64,000 nt of DNA. Source: Siphonodentalium dalli. Its lineage: Eukaryota > Mollusca > Scaphopoda > Gadilida > Siphonodentaliidae. The DNA is taken from positions 143,111,950-143,175,949 of the forward strand of contig CP136063.1 in NCBI GenBank assembly GCA_032622095.1, read 5' to 3'. The position numbers and the translations under genes are program-made. Every line of letters starts with the position of its first letter. Position 1 is the first letter of the stretch. Positions 59,293 through 64,000 of the stretch are shown here, piece after piece. The notes below the pieces were generated by a model. The model had not been told where the DNA came from. It did not search any database and worked only from the letters and a program-made list of their open reading frames with translations.

Positions 59293-59510
59293 CCAACGCA
59301 TCACAGTTACATTATCCATTTATTGCACGATTTTTTGTACTACTAGTGGGTACAACTACCAGTGAGTACAACTATAAGGCTTAAAGTCACATGATCTATG
59401 CCACACATGATCAGTCTATTTCCATTGCTCAACAAACAAAGAACGTTCAACCTCGATCCTATCTTAATTGCTCTCAGTTATATGCCTCTTTGCCTCTTCT
59501 AAGGAACACT

Positions 59511-59563
59511 ATGTCGGAACGACGGAAGACTTTCAAAGACGATGATCTCAACCTTGCATTATG
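59511..59563 (+). CDS. possible first coding exon (low confidence)
   Basis: ATG followed by an open stretch encoding MSERRKTFKDDDLNLAL and then G|GTATGT, a strong 5' splice donor match. The peptide resembles the start of a psq/pogo-type helix-turn-helix (basic residues then a DDLNLAL helix), but it is too short to assign. No matching downstream exon was found in the next 700 bp. It may also be chance. Confidence 0.25.
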
Positions 59564-59599
59564 GTATGTGTTACAGTTAAAATCAGTATAATAACTGAA

Positions 59600-60317
59600 T
59601 ATATATATATAACCATGTACTTATTCCTTCATATATAATCATTTAACCCTTCCATGATTACATGGATCTTGCTGAATTTTAGTGAATACCTGTACGTGCC
59701 AATACATTGTCGTATATACGCAAGTTTCGCATTGACAATAGCCTTGCATATATTAGAGAATACATTGGTCAATAAATATTAAATGTTTATAAATTAATTA
59801 AGATAGCACACGCATTATATTACGAATCATGTTATAATATAACCGGGCCGCACCTAGATACAAACAATAATGACTTACAAGATTAATGTATATACGCACT
59901 TGTAACTAATTATTGATTGTAAAAATCGGGACTCGATATATATATAAAAAATTCGAAAACAATTTAAAGAGCGTTTTAAAGAGCGTTGTTTTTAAAGAAA
60001 TAAGTTTAAAGAGTGAATGCACAGAGATGAGTCCATTAATCTAATAATGTCAAATGAAATGAAGCCGTTATCGTGAAAGACGTATTTCAAATAGGAATGA
60101 TCGACGTGCAGTTTTGGAAGCGGCAACATTCGTTATAATTCATTTGGGTTGTCCTACAATAGCAGTACGTAAAAAAAAATCATGCTCTTTGCAATATACA
60201 ATATATAATTATCGCCACTTGAAATTCTGCTGTATAATAAAATATCCCCATTTTGAACGTTGCAACAATGGGGAAACGATAGTGGACAAAAACTTTTTTA
60301 AAAACATCTTCAATTTA
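59600..60317. other. intergenic 3' of the helicase/PHD gene
   Basis: AT-rich, with a duplicated AAAGAGCGTT word near 59970. It should contain the 3' UTR of the minus-strand gene, but no clear polyadenylation signal was pinned down. Confidence 0.45.
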
Positions 60318-62524
60318 TTAATACACTTTTATTCCTTTTTTTGATTTCTTCCCACGTCCCTTCCCCTTTCCTTTGTACGCTGTGATTACATCCGCCTCAG
60401 TATCATCCTCCTCCGATCCAATATCAACTCTGCCTCTTCCACGCCCCCTCGGTCTGCCTCTCCCTCTGCCTCTCGAGTTTTCTGTTGACGTCGTTCCTCT
60501 CCCTCGCCCTTTCGCACCCGGAGGTCTGCCCCTACCCCTCTTTCTGACAGCAACTCCTCCATTTGAATCTTGTGTATTATCGACCTCTCCAACTACTTCG
60601 GTTGCACCACGTTTCCCTCGACCTTTAGTTGACGTGTTCCCCCGCTTCTTCTTTGGTGCTCCTTTTCCACCAGAAATACAAAAATCACACTTATATCTCT
60701 TCTTTATTAGCGACGCCTCGTCTCCCGTCATTCCAATGCACTCGAAATGTATCCACTCGTTGCATGTGTCACGCCCAACACTACCCAGTCCAGTGAGTGT
60801 ATCCTCACAGGGCTTACCACACACCCTGCAATTCCACGCGCTCCTTTGTGTTGGTTGCTGCCATCTCTTTTCCTCTCTCTCCCCCAACGCAGTGACATCT
60901 CGACGGAGGGCTTGTCTTTTTTTCTGTTGGCATGACACCACCTTGTAGTCATGCAAACTGTCTATCAATGTTAGTTTGAGGAAATAGTCAACGATAAATC
61001 CATACAAGTCATGCAGGACTCCGACGAATATATCCTCAAACTCGTCGAAATCGCAATTGACCTGTCCCACCATTTCGTCATTGAACTCGAATAAATCGAT
61101 CCACGATTGTGTCAGCTCCACGTCTTGCAGTAAAATTCTCCTGACTGTGGGGTGAATGTTGCTGCCATACTCATTGAAGCCACGTCTGCTCATCAATGGC
61201 AGAAGCTTGTTGTGCATCATTACAAATAACTGTAGGGTTGCATCTGTTGCAATGAACAGCCCCCGGGATGGTCCCTGTTTTGCATTGATGTCCCCCATTG
61301 ATGGACTGTCCCCTACTTGGGATTCCGATATCCTTAGCTGATTTAGCAGAGTAAGTTTGATTCTTTTAATGTGGTTAAGGGAATTGGACTTTGCCCTCAA
61401 CTCTAACGAATATATTATCCTTTGGGTGCATTTCACAATGCACACACCCGCTATATATCTCAGCTTCGATGTCATCGCGGTTGGTAACTCGGCTGGCACG
61501 GTGGTGGCTGCCATTGATGTGCTCGCTTGAGGTGAACTGGGTCCACCTTGGGGTGGTTGATGGGGTTCATTTGCAGAGTTTATAACTTCATCGTGTATAC
61601 CCTGAATGATTCTGTCTGTAACCCACCTGGTTACTTTGAAGGCTAACTTTGTGTGTACGTCGCTCAATTCATCAACTGCGAGAATGCTGCATAGTTTCTC
61701 ATAATTATGGGTGCTAAGTAGAAAATCATTCACAAAAGAATACGTTTCGACCCAGTGGTCTTTGTCTGCATCTGTAATACGAGTGTTGTTGCATATGGTG
61801 TGATATACACATCCAACATATTCCTTGAATGGTTGTGCATCAAAGAAATCAACTGGCAAGCTCTTTGTGAATGGTTTCCCCTTTATTTGCCTCTTGAAGC
61901 CCATAACGTCCAGCGGACACGATTGTTCTATTTCTCGTTGTAGTATCGTTATATCGAAAAGATGACCAGCGGGTGGTGTTTGTGAATGTTCACTTTCTTC
62001 CACATGTGCGATACCAACCACAGTTCTGCAGCATTCGCCATCTTCAATAAATGGCAGTGTTTCTTTAATATAAAAGTTGTACACCTCAGACGGATGGCGT
62101 TGTGCAGCCTTTGTTCTTGAATAATTCAAAACGCAAACGTTTTGTGAACTTTTCACCCTACTTATTGCCACACCAATATGCCCAGGTGAAAAGAAAGACT
62201 GACAGTCGACTATGGCTGATGGCAATGTCATGCCTTGTGCACGATGCACCGTCAAGGCAAATCCCAGCATGATCGGATACTGTGTTCTTTTTGCCAGTGA
62301 CTTGACATTATTTGAATCCATCACTGGGAATGTCTGTTTGCTGATCGTCAGTGTTGTGCCGGAAAAATGTATTATAGGATCTCTTCCCTCTGGTAGCGCG
62401 AACACTGTCCCCTGGGATCCGTTTACAATTGTTTGAGTCAAATTTGATGTTATCACAACAGGTGCACCTATCTTCAGGACGATTACCTTTGGTATGTGGC
62501 ATCTCCTTAAAGCCCTTTTATCAC
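60318..62524 (-). CDS. 3' exon: helicase C-terminus fused to PHD-like finger and AT-hooks
   Basis: A continuous frame of about 735 codons, numbered here as 712 from the GTG codon at 62456. Residues 1-115 are the end of a Pif1/Helitron-like SF1 helicase (VNGSQGTV, HRAQGMT at 71-77, GHIGVAISRVKS at 93-103). A few residues upstream of 62456, KIGAPVV continues the homology to a probable splice acceptor (TTTTAAG, 62525-62526), so earlier helicase motifs lie in exons beyond it. Residues 120-530 are unrecognised, with a KLRYIAGVCIVKC patch. Residues 543-593 form a PHD-like finger (C543, C546, C565, H570, C573, C590, C593) in which the usual third Cys seems replaced. Residues 638-676 carry AT-hook cores (GRGRPPG, GRGRPRG), with a basic tail. 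The predicted site of action is nuclear, on DNA or chromatin. It could be a mobile-element gene or a domesticated one. Confidence 0.75.
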
Positions 62525-62526
62525 CT
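62525..62526 (-). other. probable 3' splice acceptor of the helicase/PHD exon
   Basis: On the minus strand, TTATATTTTGTATTTTAAG precedes the exon: a T-rich tract ending in AG. The frame meets a stop (62526-62528) exactly across this site, whereas helicase-like residues continue right up to it, which favours splicing over an N-terminal start. Confidence 0.6.
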
Positions 62527-62641
62527 TAAAATACAAAATATAACACTTTTAGCATAATTTACATAAGCAATTGATTTATTAAACTTTAACTTTACACACG
62601 CATTATGGTCCCTTCACCGTGGGCAGTGAAAAAATCCTAGT

Positions 62642-62798
62642 TAATTTTCCAACCTAAGTGGGGGTGTCAGGTTTGAAATTTCCAACTCTAGGAAGGCTTG
62701 AGGATATTCTAGATGCTAGGATTTTGCGATTTTCTTGTTCAGATTTCCCTACCCCATGCATGGCCAATACAAAAAACCTAATTTTGGTTAAACTTGTG
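62642..62798. repeat. partial direct copy of the adjacent palindrome arm
   Basis: TTTTCCAACC, GGTTTGAAATTTCCAACTCT and AGATGCTAGGATTTTGCGAT match, in order and orientation, the words at 62825-62915 in the left arm of the 62799-63801 inverted repeat. It is an extra diverged unit. Confidence 0.6.
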
Positions 62799-63801
62799 GA
62801 CTGGAATGATCATCAGTTGGAGGAATTTCCAATCTCGGGGGGGGGGGGGGGGGGGGTACGACGTTTGAAATTTCTAACACTATAGGATATGCCAGTCCAG
62901 ATGCTAGGATTTGCGACTTGTATAGTTTTTTAAATGTTCTCACACCGGGCCCAACAACCATGGTCAGCCCCGTGTGTCCTGCTTTCTTGCCCGTGGCCCG
63001 TGTTCATTTATCTTGATTTAGACCACTAGATGTTAGGATTTTTCAGGTTTACATCTCTGAATGTTCTCATACCGGAAATATATAGAACCATGGTTTGTGA
63101 CTAGAGAGCATATTAGGCTCAAGCACTGAGGCACAAGGGGGATGGTGCAAATGGATTATGCAAAGGTTGTGTTTTTGTCTGATTCTGATTCAAGGGGGGG
63201 GGGGGGTTGAAATTGGAATTTTCCAATGTGGAAACCCCCCAGTGGAGGCCATCTAGCCACGTGCCTGTGTGGATTGGATAGTATTGGCATTACCATACGC
63301 TCAAATTAACAGGGACGTGGCTAGAGGGTTTCAGTCGGGGGGGGGGGGGTGTAACGTCCCTTGAGAAATTCAAGCTGCACCCCCTTGAATCAGAATAAAA
63401 CCGAACACAAGTTTTGCATAATTCCATTTGCACCCCCTTGCACCTCAGTGCTCTGCTCTTAGGCATAATATCCTATATCTTCATAAACCATGATTTTATA
63501 TTCCTGGTATGAGAAAATTCGGATATTTTAACCTGAAACACTGCATAAATCCTAACATCTAGTGGTACTAACCCCAGACAAGTGCACACGGCTACGGACA
63601 AGAGACCACGACACACCGGGCTGACCATGGTTGTTCGCCCCGGTGTGAGAAAATTTTGAAACTTGAAAAAGAAAATCGCAAATCCTAGCATCTAGACTGG
63701 ACTCAACTGAAGCCTTCCTATAGTGTTTCAAATTTCAAATTTCAAAAACCAATACCCCCCCCTGAGGTTGGAAAATTCTCCAACTGATGACCATTTCAGT
63801 C
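62799..63801. repeat. 1.0 kb imperfect palindrome
   Basis: The left arm GACTGGAATGATCATCAGTT, GATGCTAGGATTTGCGA, CTCACACCGGG, CCATGGTCAGCCC, CCACTAGATGTTAGGATTT, CACTGAGGCACAAGGGGG, GATTCTGATTCAAGGGGGG is mirrored on the right in inverse order, ending at 63801. The centre is near 63288 between CTAGCCACGTGCCTGT and ACAGGGACGTGGCTAG. Several long G or C tracts (up to about 18) mark both arms. No transposase is encoded. Confidence 0.85.
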
Positions 63802-63809
63802 AAGAATTT

Positions 63810-63970
63810 GCAACTAATGTTTTGGCAGGTATGAAATTTCCAACTGTTGGAGACACCCCCAAACTCCCCCTGTCGCCACGTCTCTGCAAATTAATAAATG
63901 TAGGTTGTTGGTTGGTTGGGCTATTGACCGAAAAATATCATCCCTCTCTCACTTCACATCAGCGTGAGGC
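63810..63970. repeat. dispersed repeat fragment (GTCGCCACGTCTC family)
   Basis: GGTATGAAATTTCCAACTGT, TTGGAGACACCCCC and CTCCCCCTGTCGCCACGTCT resemble 3890-4000. This is the same dispersed family seen at the left edge of the window. Confidence 0.5.
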
Positions 63971-64000
63971 AGAAGTTACATTGGGGTGATATCTCGGCCG

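Noticed and set aside
60373-60948. 191-codon Pro/Leu-rich plus-strand ORF
   Set aside because: It is the antisense shadow of the AT-hook and PHD coding region; Pro/Leu codons arise from complementing Gly/Arg codons.
1-64000. tRNA and rRNA genes
   Set aside because: No cloverleaf with matching A and B box words or rRNA core sequence was found by eye. A tRNAscan-SE or Infernal run would be decisive; any confident hit would overturn this.

Overview
This 64 kb window is AT-rich, repeat-dense animal nuclear DNA. The evidence for a eukaryote is the LTR retrotransposon, piggyBac transposase, LINE tail, TTAA-flanked and inverted-repeat DNA elements, long degenerate satellites and a probable spliced gene with a visible acceptor site; no bacterial operon organisation is present. 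The mix of repeats (a Pao/BEL element, palindromic minisatellites, tandem arrays with TGACCTTGACC motifs, many copies of AAGATGGC-type motifs) suggests a marine invertebrate, perhaps a mollusc or another lophotrochozoan. That taxonomic guess is inference only.

Layout. 1-4.2 kb: two copies of a small TIR element and short repeats. 4.27-11.38 kb: a complete but broken Pao/BEL retrotransposon on the minus strand, with two LTRs and a matching 5-bp target-site duplication (ccaag). 11.6-14.85 kb: a non-autonomous DNA element with about 70-bp TIRs, carrying a second TIR element nested inside. 16.4-17.7 kb: a degenerate minisatellite of about 40-bp units. 18.8-21.1 kb: TTCCGAAGG minisatellites, a 120-130 bp tandem repeat and a hairpin. 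22.5-23.3 kb: a 5'-truncated LINE 3' end. 24.7-26.3 kb: an SGNH-hydrolase-like ORF and, facing it, a decayed inverted copy of the same gene. 27.14-37.47 kb: a nearly identical direct tandem duplication with units of about 5.2 kb; its right breakpoint lies inside an intact piggyBac transposase gene (37.29-39.17 kb). 40.4-40.8 kb: a short minisatellite array. 42.1-43.3 kb: tandem repeats. 44.06-47.46 kb: an element with 110-bp TIRs enclosing two oppositely oriented minisatellite arrays. 48.2-48.8 kb: a TTAA-flanked MITE. 50.3-51.65 kb: nested foldback elements. 52.17-55.15 kb: a large inverted repeat with 0.93 kb arms. 55.4-56.6 kb: a tandem repeat of about 145 bp followed by a palindromic TTGGGCCAACG satellite. 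57.7-59.3 kb: cruciform and foldback structures. 60.3-62.5 kb (minus): the 3' exon of a gene encoding the end of a Pif1/Helitron-type helicase, then an unrecognised middle region, a PHD-like zinc finger and AT-hooks. 62.8-63.8 kb: a large imperfect palindrome.

Almost every coding region is from a mobile element. The only ORFs that look intact over their visible length are the piggyBac transposase (625 codons, all catalytic Asp present), the helicase/PHD exon, and the SGNH-like ORF (which lacks its first catalytic block). No host housekeeping gene, tRNA or rRNA was recognised by eye. The window reads as a heterochromatin-like or intergenic mobile-element cluster shaped by nested insertion, tandem duplication and inverted duplication.
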